A stretch of DNA of 64,000 nt. It comes from an uncultured bacterium. Lineage in GTDB: Bacteria > Patescibacteriota > Saccharimonadia > Saccharimonadales > Saccharimonadaceae. The notes below the pieces were generated by a model, which ran no database searches, was not told the DNA's origin, and worked only from the letters and a program-made list of their open reading frames with translations. How positions within the stretch are numbered: the first letter of the stretch is position 1; each line of letters starts with the position of its first letter. The stretch covers positions 215,369 through 279,368 of the forward strand of contig CACWJA010000002.1 of assembly GCA_902761145.1 (NCBI GenBank), read 5' to 3'. The translations under genes were made by a program, and so were the position numbers. Shown here one piece after another: positions 16,857 through 26,400 of this stretch.

Positions 16857-17827
16857 ATTGGGAAGAAATAGTTGAAAAATATCCTGAAGCGAATTTTCTT
16901 CAATCACCAGGATATGAGAAGATGAACGAACTGCTTGGCGACAAAGCGATAAAAGAAGATTTTGCTGGATCTGGACATGCTTTAATGATAGTGCGAGATG
17001 CCAAGCGCGGTAGGTATCTAGAAATACCGTGCGGTCCGTTGATAGATTGGAATGATAAGGCGGCAATCAAGGCGGCTTTTAAACAAATTAGCAAGATAGC
17101 GGAGCGTGAGAAGTGTGTATTTGTGAGGGTGCGTCCACAACTGCTTAGTGCACCCGAGAATATGAAGATTCTGACCGATTTAGGCCTCAAGAAATCTCCC
17201 ATGCATTTGGCGGCAGAACACACCGTAATGATAAATTTGTGCAAATCTACAGATGAACTACTGGCAGATATGCGACGGCAAACTCGCTACGAAGTGCGCC
17301 GGTCTGGTAAGTTGAAAATCGAAGTTGAAAAGTATAATTCTGATGAGATTTTTAGAGAATTCCACAAAGTGCAGGCCGACACGGCAAAAAGGCAGAATTT
17401 TGTACCGCCCAATCTTAAGACTTTACTGGCAGAGAAAAACGCTTTTGGTAAAAATATCAATATATACGTAGCGAAGACGCCAGAAGGAGCCCCTATAGCG
17501 TACGGCATGATTATCAAAGCCGGCAAAGAGGGCGATTATTACGAAGCTGCGTCTACGGAGCTCAATAGAAAATTGCCAGGAGCCTATGCCTTACTGTGGC
17601 AGGTAATGCAGGATCTTAAAGATGAAGGCTATGAGAGATTCAATCTTTGGGGTATAGCGCCGGCTGGTCAGCCCAATCATCGCTATGCTGGAGTTACTAC
17701 TTTTAAGACCGGTTTTGGTGGCGAAGTAGTAGAATACGTACCAGCACACGACATGGTAATAAATAAGCTTGGCTATATGAAAGATCTTATCGTAGAAACA
17801 GCACGCAAGAAAAGGAGACATCTATGA
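16853..17827 (+). CDS. FemAB-family aminoacyl transferase (first copy)
   Basis: FemX/FemAB proteins add amino acids from aminoacyl-tRNA to the peptide stem of lipid II, building the cross-bridge. The 324 residues show the double GNAT-like layout: EANFLQSPGYEKM near the N-terminus, a RGRYLEIPCGPLIDW core, FVRVRPQL, DMRRQTRYEVRRS before the second domain, and AAYGM-like IAYGMIIKAG...YYEAAST, and LWGIAP near the end. It is about 80 residues shorter than staphylococcal FemA because no long coiled-coil arm is seen. The next gene is a paralogue overlapping by 4 bp; two transferases suggest a bridge of at least two residues or a hetero-pair. Confidence 0.9.
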   Translation: MNWEEIVEKYPEANFLQSPGYEKMNELLGDKAIKEDFAGSGHALMIVRDAKRGRYLEIPCGPLIDWNDKAAIKAAFKQISKIAEREKCVFVRVRPQLLSAPENMKILTDLGLKKSPMHLAAEHTVMINLCKSTDELLADMRRQTRYEVRRSGKLKIEVEKYNSDEIFREFHKVQADTAKRQNFVPPNLKTLLAEKNAFGKNINIYVAKTPEGAPIAYGMIIKAGKEGDYYEAASTELNRKLPGAYALLWQVMQDLKDEGYERFNLWGIAPAGQPNHRYAGVTTFKTGFGGEVVEYVPAHDMVINKLGYMKDLIVETARKKRRHL

Positions 17828-18846
17828 AAATCATCGATATAACCGAGCGGAGCCAATGGGATGATTTTATCACCTCACATGAAGAAGCAAATTTTCTGCA
17901 GTCATGGGATTTTTATGAATTTCATAAAGCACGTGGCAAGACAGTAGTAAGACGTGCAATCGTAGAGGATGAGGATAATAGCATCATAGCTGCCTATGCT
18001 GGAGTAGTAGAGACAGCAAAGCGCGGTAAATATATGGCCATAGCTGGGGGACCTATACTAGATTGGGATAACAAGGAAGTAGTCAATGAGATTTTTGCTG
18101 ACATCCGACGCGCCGGACAGAAGACTGGATGCGTGTTCGTAAGAGTAAGGCCACAACTGCCATTATCTGATAAATCCATACAACTAATGAGGACGCTGGG
18201 TCTAAAAAAAGCTCCAATGTATCTTTCGGTAGAATATGCTGGTATATTAGATCTGACGAAGACAAAAGAGGAGATACTTGCAGAAGCATCACAAGGGTTT
18301 AGGCGAAAATTAAGGAAGGCCGAGAAGGCCGATATAGAAGTTTCGGCAAATGCCAAAAAACGGTCTATCGAGGAGTTTTGCAAGCTAGAAAAAAAGCATG
18401 CAGAACGTCAAAAATACGTGGCTTTTTCGGACAGTTTTTTGACCAAACAGTTCGAGGCGTTCGCAAAGAATGATGAAGTACTAATCTATACAGCAAAGAA
18501 AGATGGAGAGATACTGGCACAAAATTTCATAATATTCTACGGTGCAGAAGCAAGCTATCATTACGGCGTATCATCTCAGCTCGGAACAAAATATTCCGCG
18601 GCGCCGCTACTGCATATGGAAGCCATGGATGAAGCACGAAAGCGTGGATGTACAAGATACAATCTGTGGGGGATCGTAGAACCATGCGAGAAAACACATA
18701 GATTTTATGGCGTGAGCGAGTTTAAGCGTTCATTTGGCTGCGAAGAGCTAAGATATACGCCTGCGCACGATATGATCTTAAGCCCCATAAAATACCAGAT
18801 TACAAAAATAGTTGAAACAGCTCGTAAAAAAATCCGCCATGTGTAG
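17824..18846 (+). CDS. FemAB-family aminoacyl transferase (second copy)
   Basis: Paralogue of the preceding gene with the same landmarks: EANFLQSWDFYEFH, KRGKYMAIAGGPILDW, CVFVRVRPQLP, GFRRKLRKAEKADIEV, SYHYGVSS, YNLWGIVEP and the closing KIVETARKK-R, all in 340 residues. It probably adds a successive residue to the same bridge. Its ATG overlaps the previous stop, and it ends the operon at the terminator at 18873. Acceptor and donor amino acids cannot be read from sequence. Confidence 0.9.
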   Translation: MKIIDITERSQWDDFITSHEEANFLQSWDFYEFHKARGKTVVRRAIVEDEDNSIIAAYAGVVETAKRGKYMAIAGGPILDWDNKEVVNEIFADIRRAGQKTGCVFVRVRPQLPLSDKSIQLMRTLGLKKAPMYLSVEYAGILDLTKTKEEILAEASQGFRRKLRKAEKADIEVSANAKKRSIEEFCKLEKKHAERQKYVAFSDSFLTKQFEAFAKNDEVLIYTAKKDGEILAQNFIIFYGAEASYHYGVSSQLGTKYSAAPLLHMEAMDEARKRGCTRYNLWGIVEPCEKTHRFYGVSEFKRSFGCEELRYTPAHDMILSPIKYQITKIVETARKKIRHV

Positions 18847-18872
18847 TGGGTGATGGCACCTATAATAATAGT

Positions 18873-18901
18873 AAAAGCCCCGGCGTGGAACCAGGGCTTT
18901 T
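18873..18901. terminator. Bidirectional terminator between femAB operon and hppA
   Basis: AAAAGCCC / GGGCTTTT arms flank a 13-nt loop; it serves both convergent units. Confidence 0.85.
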
Positions 18902-18923
18902 AGTTGAGCTAAGTATTTTTAGC

Positions 18924-21020
18924 TTAGAAAATGTGGAATGATGCAAATAATGGCGCCAATGTATTGGCGACTGTTGACATAGTCTTTATAAAAATATCCA
19001 GCGCCACGCCTACCACGTCTTTACGAGTGTCGCCTACTGTGTCGCCCACTACTGTAGCTTTATGCGCTGGCGAGCCTTTCACATGACCTTTCAGGAAACC
19101 AGATTCTACCAACTTCTTGGCATTATCAAATGCACCACCGGAATTACCCATAAAGATAGCTCTGGGGATCGCTACAACGGTAGCGCCAATTAGTATACCG
19201 CCGACAAATTGCGGGCCGAACAGGATTCCGCCTATAACTGGGATCAGAAGCGCCAATACTGACGGTATGAGCATCTTCTTAAGTGCTTGCTCTGTTGCCA
19301 TTTTGATGCACTTATTATAGTCTGGTTCTCTGGTGCCTTCCAGAACGCCTGGTATAGACAGCTGCCTATCGCCTTCGTCGGCCATAAGATGAGCAGATTC
19401 GATAGTATTGTCCGTCAGCAAGGCAGAGAAGAACTCGACCAAAGCACCGCCGATAACACACCCAGCTACTACCGTAAAGCTAGCGATATTAAGCACTGGC
19501 TCTACTGCGCTAGAATAGCTTCGAACATAGGCAAATATTAGCGATACCGTAGCAAAAGCTGCAGAGCCTATAGCGAAGCCTTTGCCTATAGCGGCAGTAG
19601 TGTTACCTACAGCGTCAAGTCGATCTGTGATGGCACGGATGTCTGGACCTAGCCTACAAGATTCGGCAATGCCGCCAGCGTTATCTGCGATAGGACCAAA
19701 AGCATCGATAGATACTGTAGTTGCAACAAAAGACAGCATTCCAAGCGCGGCGATTGCGATGCCGTATGCTCCGCAAAGTTTGCCTGCTACAAAGAGCGAC
19801 ACGCCAATAACGAGAATCGGCAGTAGGCAAGATTTGGATCCTACCGCGTCGCCTTTTGTTACTACAAAAGCCTCTCCTTCTACAGAAATATTTGCTATGC
19901 TTTTAACCGACTTATACTTGGTAGAGGTGTACAGCTCAGTGATCTTGCCGATGGCTACGCCACTGATAATTCCCAAAATAGAGGAAACCCAAGGTGAAGC
20001 CCAGCCAAGGATAAAATCTTCATGAAGTTCCATATCGCGAAAAACAAAGAAAGCGGACGCTCCGCCTACCAACAGGACTACGGCGGCGGAGATATAGGTT
20101 GCGAGATTTAGCTCTTTGCTAGGATCCTTGCCAGGCTTATGTTTCAAAACATAAAAGAGTCCGACAATGCAGCCAAATAAGCCTCCGCTAGCTAAGATGA
20201 TAGGGTAGGCAATCGTAGCTTTGAGAAGTACTTGGTTTTTGTCAAAAATAGAGACTGCAATCAAAATACTTGCAACAATGGTAGCTACGAAGCTCTCCAG
20301 TAAGTCCGAACAATTGCCAGCGATGTCGTTAACATTGTCACCGATAAAGTCCGCTATGGTATTAGGCATACGACTGTCGTCCTCTGGCATGCTATGGCGA
20401 ACTTTCGCTACTATATCCGCAGAGATATCGGCAGCTTTTGTATAATTACCGCCAGCAACACGATTGAACATAGCTACCAGGGAGCATCCTAGCGAATAAG
20501 TAGTAAGTCGCATTATGGTAGGATTCGTATGCAATAATGGGATGAAACCTGTACCAGTGATGTCGGCGTTTATGCCGCCGGTAAAGACGGCTATCAGCAC
20601 TAAACCCAGCAATCCAAACGCTTGCACGGATAAGCCGCTAATACTACCGCCCATGAGTGCAACTTTGACCGTATCGCCTATGGACCTAGTATTCCGGGCT
20701 TGATTAGTAGTGCGGACATTGGCGTAAGTAGCACTCTTCATACCTAACAGGCAAGCTGCGCTGCTCATACATGCTCCGAGTATAAAAGTGATACCGGAGC
20801 TTTTTTCGACGAACAACGCAAAAATGATAGCTATCACAAGTACCACCACAAAAATGGTTTTGTATTCCGCCCACATGAAAGTATTCGCCCCGTCGCGGAT
20901 GATCTTGGCAATGTTTACCATTTTGGGGTCACCTTCACCTAGTTTCTTAAGGCTATGATAATTTAGCACTAAAAAAACAATGGCTACTGCGATGACTATC
21001 AACGCAATAATGTGTACCAT
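18924..21020 (-). CDS. hppA: Membrane-bound ion-pumping pyrophosphatase
   Basis: It hydrolyses pyrophosphate and pumps H+ or Na+ across the membrane through about 16 helices. ATG 21020 is chosen because AAGGAG lies 8 nt upstream; the GTG nine bases earlier overlaps that site. Key segments are present but divergent: ADISADIVAKV, PEDDSRMPNTIADFIGDNV, DAFGPIADNAGGIAE and VVGDTVGDTRKDVVG (usually GDPFKDT). GNTTAAIGKG has Ala where K+-independent enzymes have Lys, which by family knowledge indicates the K+-dependent class. Length (698) is normal. A GAGGCG...CGCCTC hairpin lies in the leader near 21059-21075. For an organism with limited respiration this would recover energy from biosynthetic PPi. 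Confidence 0.93.
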   Translation of the reverse strand: MVHIIALIVIAVAIVFLVLNYHSLKKLGEGDPKMVNIAKIIRDGANTFMWAEYKTIFVVVLVIAIIFALFVEKSSGITFILGACMSSAACLLGMKSATYANVRTTNQARNTRSIGDTVKVALMGGSISGLSVQAFGLLGLVLIAVFTGGINADITGTGFIPLLHTNPTIMRLTTYSLGCSLVAMFNRVAGGNYTKAADISADIVAKVRHSMPEDDSRMPNTIADFIGDNVNDIAGNCSDLLESFVATIVASILIAVSIFDKNQVLLKATIAYPIILASGGLFGCIVGLFYVLKHKPGKDPSKELNLATYISAAVVLLVGGASAFFVFRDMELHEDFILGWASPWVSSILGIISGVAIGKITELYTSTKYKSVKSIANISVEGEAFVVTKGDAVGSKSCLLPILVIGVSLFVAGKLCGAYGIAIAALGMLSFVATTVSIDAFGPIADNAGGIAESCRLGPDIRAITDRLDAVGNTTAAIGKGFAIGSAAFATVSLIFAYVRSYSSAVEPVLNIASFTVVAGCVIGGALVEFFSALLTDNTIESAHLMADEGDRQLSIPGVLEGTREPDYNKCIKMATEQALKKMLIPSVLALLIPVIGGILFGPQFVGGILIGATVVAIPRAIFMGNSGGAFDNAKKLVESGFLKGHVKGSPAHKATVVGDTVGDTRKDVVGVALDIFIKTMSTVANTLAPLFASFHIF

Positions 21021-21192
21021 ATTTATCACTCCTTTTAAAGTACAGCATATTAAATTAGAGGCGTTGGCGCCTCCATCTGCGTGCCACTATTGTAACAAAA
21101 TGTTAGGCAAAAAACAACATCTAATATCTTAAAGAGACATGCGTTGTATTGTCTATATATGCTATAATAAACATAAGTAAAAAGGATAAGAT

Positions 21193-21792
21193 ATGGCAAA
21201 AATTAATCGTAAATATATAGATAAGCACTGGGTAGTATTTATTCTAAGAGGAATACTGGCTGGGACATTTGGTTTTTTGCTGCTATTTAGCAAAATGGAA
21301 GGCATAGAAAATATGGATAGTGTTATTACCGAGATAAGCGTGTTTCTGCTATTAATAGGCATAGTTGACTCAGTAAGTGCACTATATAATTCTTCCAAAA
21401 AACATGGCTGGATCAACTCAGTGATAGACGCAGCTATTGATGTAGTGACGGCAGTAATATTATTATTCTTTGCTAAGGGCGATCTGGCCAACAGTGTGGC
21501 AATACTGTCTGTATATACTATATTGTCTGGAATAGTCGATCTATTCCATGGATTCGTATCTACTGTAGATCCTACAGATAGATTTATACGTGTACTGACT
21601 GGTGCATGCGGCTGCGTAATAGGTGCAGTGATACTAAATGCAGGTGGCTTTGAGCTAGCTACATTTGCCAGATTCTTCGGAGCTTATCTCTTAATAGTAG
21701 GCGTGACTAGCGCAATATACGGAGTTCATAACCGTTCTCAAAACATAGAAGATAAGATAGCTCGAAGGCAGGCCAAGAAAACCCGCAAATAA
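21193..21792 (+). CDS. DUF308/HdeD-like membrane protein
   Basis: A 199-residue protein with about six membrane helices in pairs, starting VVFILRGILAGTFGFLLLF and containing the HdeD-like pattern of repeated GI-D/L-x-G segments (LSGIVDLFHGFV). Function unknown; HdeD is linked to acid stress in enterics, but that cannot be transferred here. ATG 21193 follows AAGGAT; a TGCTATAAT -10 lies near 21160. The tail is strongly basic (RRQAKKTRK). Confidence 0.7.
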   Translation: MAKINRKYIDKHWVVFILRGILAGTFGFLLLFSKMEGIENMDSVITEISVFLLLIGIVDSVSALYNSSKKHGWINSVIDAAIDVVTAVILLFFAKGDLANSVAILSVYTILSGIVDLFHGFVSTVDPTDRFIRVLTGACGCVIGAVILNAGGFELATFARFFGAYLLIVGVTSAIYGVHNRSQNIEDKIARRQAKKTRK

Positions 21793-21830
21793 TATTATTT
21801 CTATGATATAATGTGGGCAAAAGGAGGAAA

Positions 21831-22706
21831 ATGACAACTGTTAAAAAAGCTATAATCACAGATGCTGGATTTGCCAGTAGGTATCTACCCATCACTAAAA
21901 CTATCCCAAAGGCGATGGTACCGATAGGAGCTAAGCCAGTGATGCAACTTTGCGTGGAAGAATGCGTAGAAGCGGGTATAGAGGAAATAATTATCGTGGC
22001 TACGCCAAATACAAAATCAAAGGAAATATATGATGATTATTTCCATAATAAAGCGGACAACGTAAAAACTTTATTAGACAAACAAGGTAAGTCTGATAGA
22101 TTTAAGTCTGTGGCGGAAGTACTGGATTTTCCAAAAATCACAGTAATAGAGCAAGACCCGAATTTGCCATATGGAAATGGGTCACCAATAGTATCTGCTA
22201 AAGATTACGTCAAAGACGAAGATGCATTCGTAGTACTATATAGCGATGACCTTATTCTAGGAGAAAGTGACATAAAGGTCCTTATAGAAGATTACGAAAA
22301 GGCACCCGATGCGAAAGCCGTGATTGCAGCACAGGAGATGCCGGAAGAAGCATGGCACAAATATGGTATGATAGCACTAAAAGATAACGGCACGTTAAGC
22401 CACATTGTAGAAAAGCCGAAAACACCAGACCTTGCGCCGAGTAATCTCACCAGCTACGGTAGGTATTTGCTGACGCCAGAAGTGTTTGACTATCTTGTAC
22501 CGTCAAACACCGGGCTAGATGGGGAATTATGGACAGTAGACGCTATCACCAAGCTTGCAGAACACGGAGATGTAATCGTGGCGAAAAGTCGTGGTAAGTG
22601 GATTACTACGGGCGATCCTAAGAATTATTTCCTCGCGCATTTAGAATATGTACTTAGAAATGCGGATTATGCAGAAGACGTGCGAAAGATAGTGGCCAAT
22701 TCATAG
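21831..22706 (+). CDS. galU: UTP--glucose-1-phosphate uridylyltransferase
   Basis: It makes UDP-glucose for glycolipid, wall or capsule glycosylation. ATG 21831 follows AAGGAGG; a frame extension of six codons upstream is not needed. The nucleotidyltransferase signature reads DAGFASRYLPITKTIPKAM: the usual GxGTR is GFASR, but Arg and the downstream Lys are kept. VLYSDDLI holds the metal Asp, and VEKPKTPDLAPSNL and GLDGELWTVDAI match GalU. Length of 291 residues is typical. A TGATATAAT box lies near 21805. Confidence 0.9.
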   Translation: MTTVKKAIITDAGFASRYLPITKTIPKAMVPIGAKPVMQLCVEECVEAGIEEIIIVATPNTKSKEIYDDYFHNKADNVKTLLDKQGKSDRFKSVAEVLDFPKITVIEQDPNLPYGNGSPIVSAKDYVKDEDAFVVLYSDDLILGESDIKVLIEDYEKAPDAKAVIAAQEMPEEAWHKYGMIALKDNGTLSHIVEKPKTPDLAPSNLTSYGRYLLTPEVFDYLVPSNTGLDGELWTVDAITKLAEHGDVIVAKSRGKWITTGDPKNYFLAHLEYVLRNADYAEDVRKIVANS

Positions 22707-22736
22707 TTGATGATATAATAGTATAAAGGAGATAAT

Positions 22737-23036
22737 ATGAATACAGCAGAATGGATATTAGTGGTAATTCTTAGCGTCACTTTATTTGTATTTTTAATAG
22801 TAGGTATTGTACTGTTAGTAAAACTAATCGGGCTTAGTAAAGAAGTACGCAAGGTGGTAGTAGAAGGCCAAGATATCGCCAAAAATGCGAATGGGATAGT
22901 ATCCAACGTTAAAGGTATGACATCTATCGGTGGTACTATGGAAATGGTAGTAGACAACTACATTACGCCTAAAATAAAAGAGAAGATCAAAGATTCAAAA
23001 GGAAAGGAGAAATCCAAAAATGGTGGCGAAAAATAG
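22737..23036 (+). CDS. Small single-pass membrane protein
   Basis: The 99 residues have one N-terminal helix (about residues 5-27), a middle helix (VRKVVVEGQDIAKNANGIVSNV) and a Lys/Glu-rich tail. It resembles DUF948-type small membrane proteins often paired with YtxH proteins, as here: the next gene overlaps by 17 bp. It has an AAAGGAG ribosome site and a TGATATAAT promoter near 22712. Function unknown. Confidence 0.65.
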   Translation: MNTAEWILVVILSVTLFVFLIVGIVLLVKLIGLSKEVRKVVVEGQDIAKNANGIVSNVKGMTSIGGTMEMVVDNYITPKIKEKIKDSKGKEKSKNGGEK

Positions 23037-23415
23037 CAAGAAAGGTAAAGATGCAAAGAGCGGTGCCGGCAAGTTCTTTTTGGGTGCAGCGCTAGGCGCT
23101 GCGGCTGGAGCAATAGCTGGAATTTTTACTTCAAAAAAAATAGAAGAGAATCAAGACAAGATCGAAGAGAAACTTGACGAGATAGAAGACGACATTACCG
23201 ATTTTGGCGAAGACGTCAAAGAGGAAGTAAAAGAAAAAAAAGATAATCTAGAACAAACTGCCGCTGAGATCAAGAATGAGTTACGAGGCAAAGCTAGCGA
23301 CACTAAAAAGAAAGCGGAAAAGGCGGAGAAGGCCATAGAAAAAGGGGCCAAAAAAGTAGGTCACACTGTGGCAAAAGAAGCCAAAAAAGTGGAAAAGACC
23401 ATAAAGCATGCCTGA
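23020..23415 (+). CDS. YtxH-like membrane protein with charged helical tail
   Basis: Residues 15-36 (GAGKFFLGAALGAAAGAIAGI) form the Gly/Ala-rich YtxH-type membrane hairpin. The remaining 95 residues are an almost unbroken Lys/Glu helix likely to form a coiled coil (DKIEEKLDEIEDD...AEKAEKAIEKG). YtxH proteins are general-stress or envelope proteins of unknown mechanism. It is paired with the previous small membrane gene, and overlaps the dnaE start by 8 bp. Confidence 0.7.
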   Translation: MVAKNSKKGKDAKSGAGKFFLGAALGAAAGAIAGIFTSKKIEENQDKIEEKLDEIEDDITDFGEDVKEEVKEKKDNLEQTAAEIKNELRGKASDTKKKAEKAEKAIEKGAKKVGHTVAKEAKKVEKTIKHA

Positions 23416-26400
23416 GCCAAAGCTACAACCAAGTGATTTTGTACACTTACATAATCACACGCATTATTCTTTGCTGGATGGACTCACCAAGATACCAGAG
23501 TTAGTGCAATTCGTAAAGAGCGAGGGTATGGAAGCTGTAGCCGTAACGGACCACGGTACCATGAGTGGCCTGGTAGAACTCTACAAAGAATGTAATGCGG
23601 CAGGAATTAAGCCTCTACTTGGATTAGAGGCTTATGTGGCTGCGCGTAAAATGACAGATAAAGACCCGGCACATGATAAACAAAGATTCCATATCACCTT
23701 GATCGCCATGAACAACAAGGGCTTTGAAAACCTTTGCCGTATCATGAGTAATGCTGAGGTACATGGCAAGTATTACAAGCCGCGTACGGACCATGACGAG
23801 CTAGCCAAATACAGTGAAGGTGTAATATGCTTGTCTGGCTGTATGGGGTCGGAAATCAGCGAAGCGATACGGGCTGGCGACGATAAGCGCGCGTATGAGC
23901 TGATAGATTGGTACAGAAATATCTACAAAGACAGATTTTACCTAGAGATGCAGGATCACGGTCATCCTAGGTCTACTACTCACTCAGCCGAGCAGAAAAA
24001 GGTCAATGACTGGCATATGGCGCATGCCAAAGAATTAGGACTACCACTAGTAGTAACATGTGATGCGCACTATCTCACCAAAGAAGACCAAGACACGCAT
24101 GAAGTACTACTATGCATCGGTACCGCTGCGAATTTGTCCGACACCAAACGCATGACGCTAAAGGATTACGACCTACACGTGATACCGGCCGAAGAAATTA
24201 TCTCACACTGGCAAGGCACCTGCCCAGAAGCAGTGCTCAACACCAAGCGGATAGCCGAACGCTGTAATGTAGATCTGCAGCTAGGGCGAATATTGATACC
24301 AAAATTCCCAGTGCCAGATGGCGAAGATGAAAAAACGTACCTAGACAAACTAGTATTTCAGGGTCTAGTATATAGATACGCTGGCAAAAAACTTGAAGAA
24401 ACTACAGATCTAAGTGTAGAAACTTGCCGCAAGATGCTGGAAGAAGTAGACAAAGACCGTGACGAGGCACACAAGGTTCTACCACGCATAGATTACGAGC
24501 TATCAGTAGTAGATAAAATGGGCTACAACGGGTATTTCTTAATAGTGCAAGATTTTATCAACTGGGGCAAATCGCAACGTATAGTATATGGGCCAGGGCG
24601 TGGCTCAGCGGCTGGGTCCATACTAGCATATGCACTGCGTATTACCGAGCTAGACCCGCTAAGATATGATTTACTCTTTGAGCGATTTTTGAATCCAGAC
24701 CGTATTAGTATGCCGGATATTGATACGGATATCCAGGATACCAGGCGGGACGAAGTGATAGAATATTGCTCCCGTAAATATGGGTTTGATAGGGTATCAA
24801 ACATAGCTACCTTTGGTAAAATGATGGCCAAAAACGCCGTACGTGATGTAGCGCGTGTGCTAGAGGTACCATACGCCGAAGCGGATAGGCTTGCCAAGAT
24901 GGTGCCGGACCCAGTGATGGGTCATCATGTCCACTTAGCTGATGCTATCAAAGATGTACCAGACCTCAAACAAGAATATGAAACCAACCCCACGTCTAAA
25001 GAGGTAATAGATTTTGCTTCTAGACTAGAGGGCACTATTCGCAACCACGGCGTACATGCCTGCGGCGTAATCATTGCTCCAGATGATTTGGTCAACTTTT
25101 TGCCGCTAGAAGTATCCGCCAAGGGCCCGATCGCTGCGCAGTTCCCAATGGGCCAGGTAGAAGAGCTAGGGCTACTTAAGATGGACTTCTTGGGGCTATC
25201 TAACTTATCCGTGATTAACAACGCCCTCCGGATGATTCGTAAGGTATACCACAATGATATAGACTTGTCTGCTTTACCACTAGACGACCCAGAAACATAT
25301 GCTTTACTACAGCGCGCAGAGACTACTGGCGTATTCCAGCTAGAATCTGCCGGCATGAAGCGATATCTGCGCGACCTCAAGGCGTCTACTTTTGAAGACA
25401 TCATCGCTATGGTAGCCCTGTATCGCCCGGGGCCAATGCAGTTTATCGATTCATTCATTAAGCGTAAGCACGGAGAAGAGCCTATCACGTATTTACATCC
25501 TGGGTTAGAGAATTCTCTCAAAAATACCTACGGAATAATGATCTACCAAGAGCAGTTCATGCAGATTAGCAAGGAATGGTGTGGATTTACTGGTGGACAG
25601 GCGGATACCCTGCGTAAAGCTGTAGGTAAGAAAAAAATAGACCTCATGAAAAAAGTGAAGCCAGAGTTTATCGAGGGGGCCATCAAAATAGGTGGTGCTA
25701 CGGAGGAAATAGCCGAGACGTTTTGGAGCCAGCTACTGGACTTTGCTAACTACTGTTTTAATAAATCCCATGCAGCGTGCTATGCTCTAATAGCCTACTG
25801 GACTGCTTATCTCAAGGCTCACTATCCAGATGCATTTATGGCAGCATTAATGACAGCCGATATGCGCTGGACTGACCGCCTAGCAATAGAAATATCCGAA
25901 TGTAAGCGCATGGGGCTAAAAGTCCTGGGGCCAGACATCAATCAGTCTTACGGTGACTTTGGTATCGTAGGCGGCGAGAAGACGATACGCTTTGGGCTAT
26001 CTGGTATCAAAAGCATGGGCAAGGCTCTAGTAGAAGAATATGTCATACCAGAGCGGGACAAAAACGGGCCGTTTAAATCTATCTGTGATTTTGCTAAGCG
26101 CGTAGATAGCACGAAGTTTAACAAAAAGTCCTGGGAGGCAGCCATCAAGACTGGAGCGTTTGACAGATTTGGCTCGTCGCGGTCCGACCTATTATTCAAC
26201 CTAGAGTCTATTCAAGCCTACGGAGCTAAGATCCAAAAAGATGTTGGCTCTGGGCAGACAGATCTTTTTGGCATGATGGGGTCTGCCGGGGAAGTACCAG
26301 AGGTAGAGATAAAGCCAGCCCCAGTGCAATATCCAGAAAAAGAGCAGCTCTTATGGGAGCGCGACCTGATGGGCCTGTATCTCTCTGCGCATCCGCTAGA

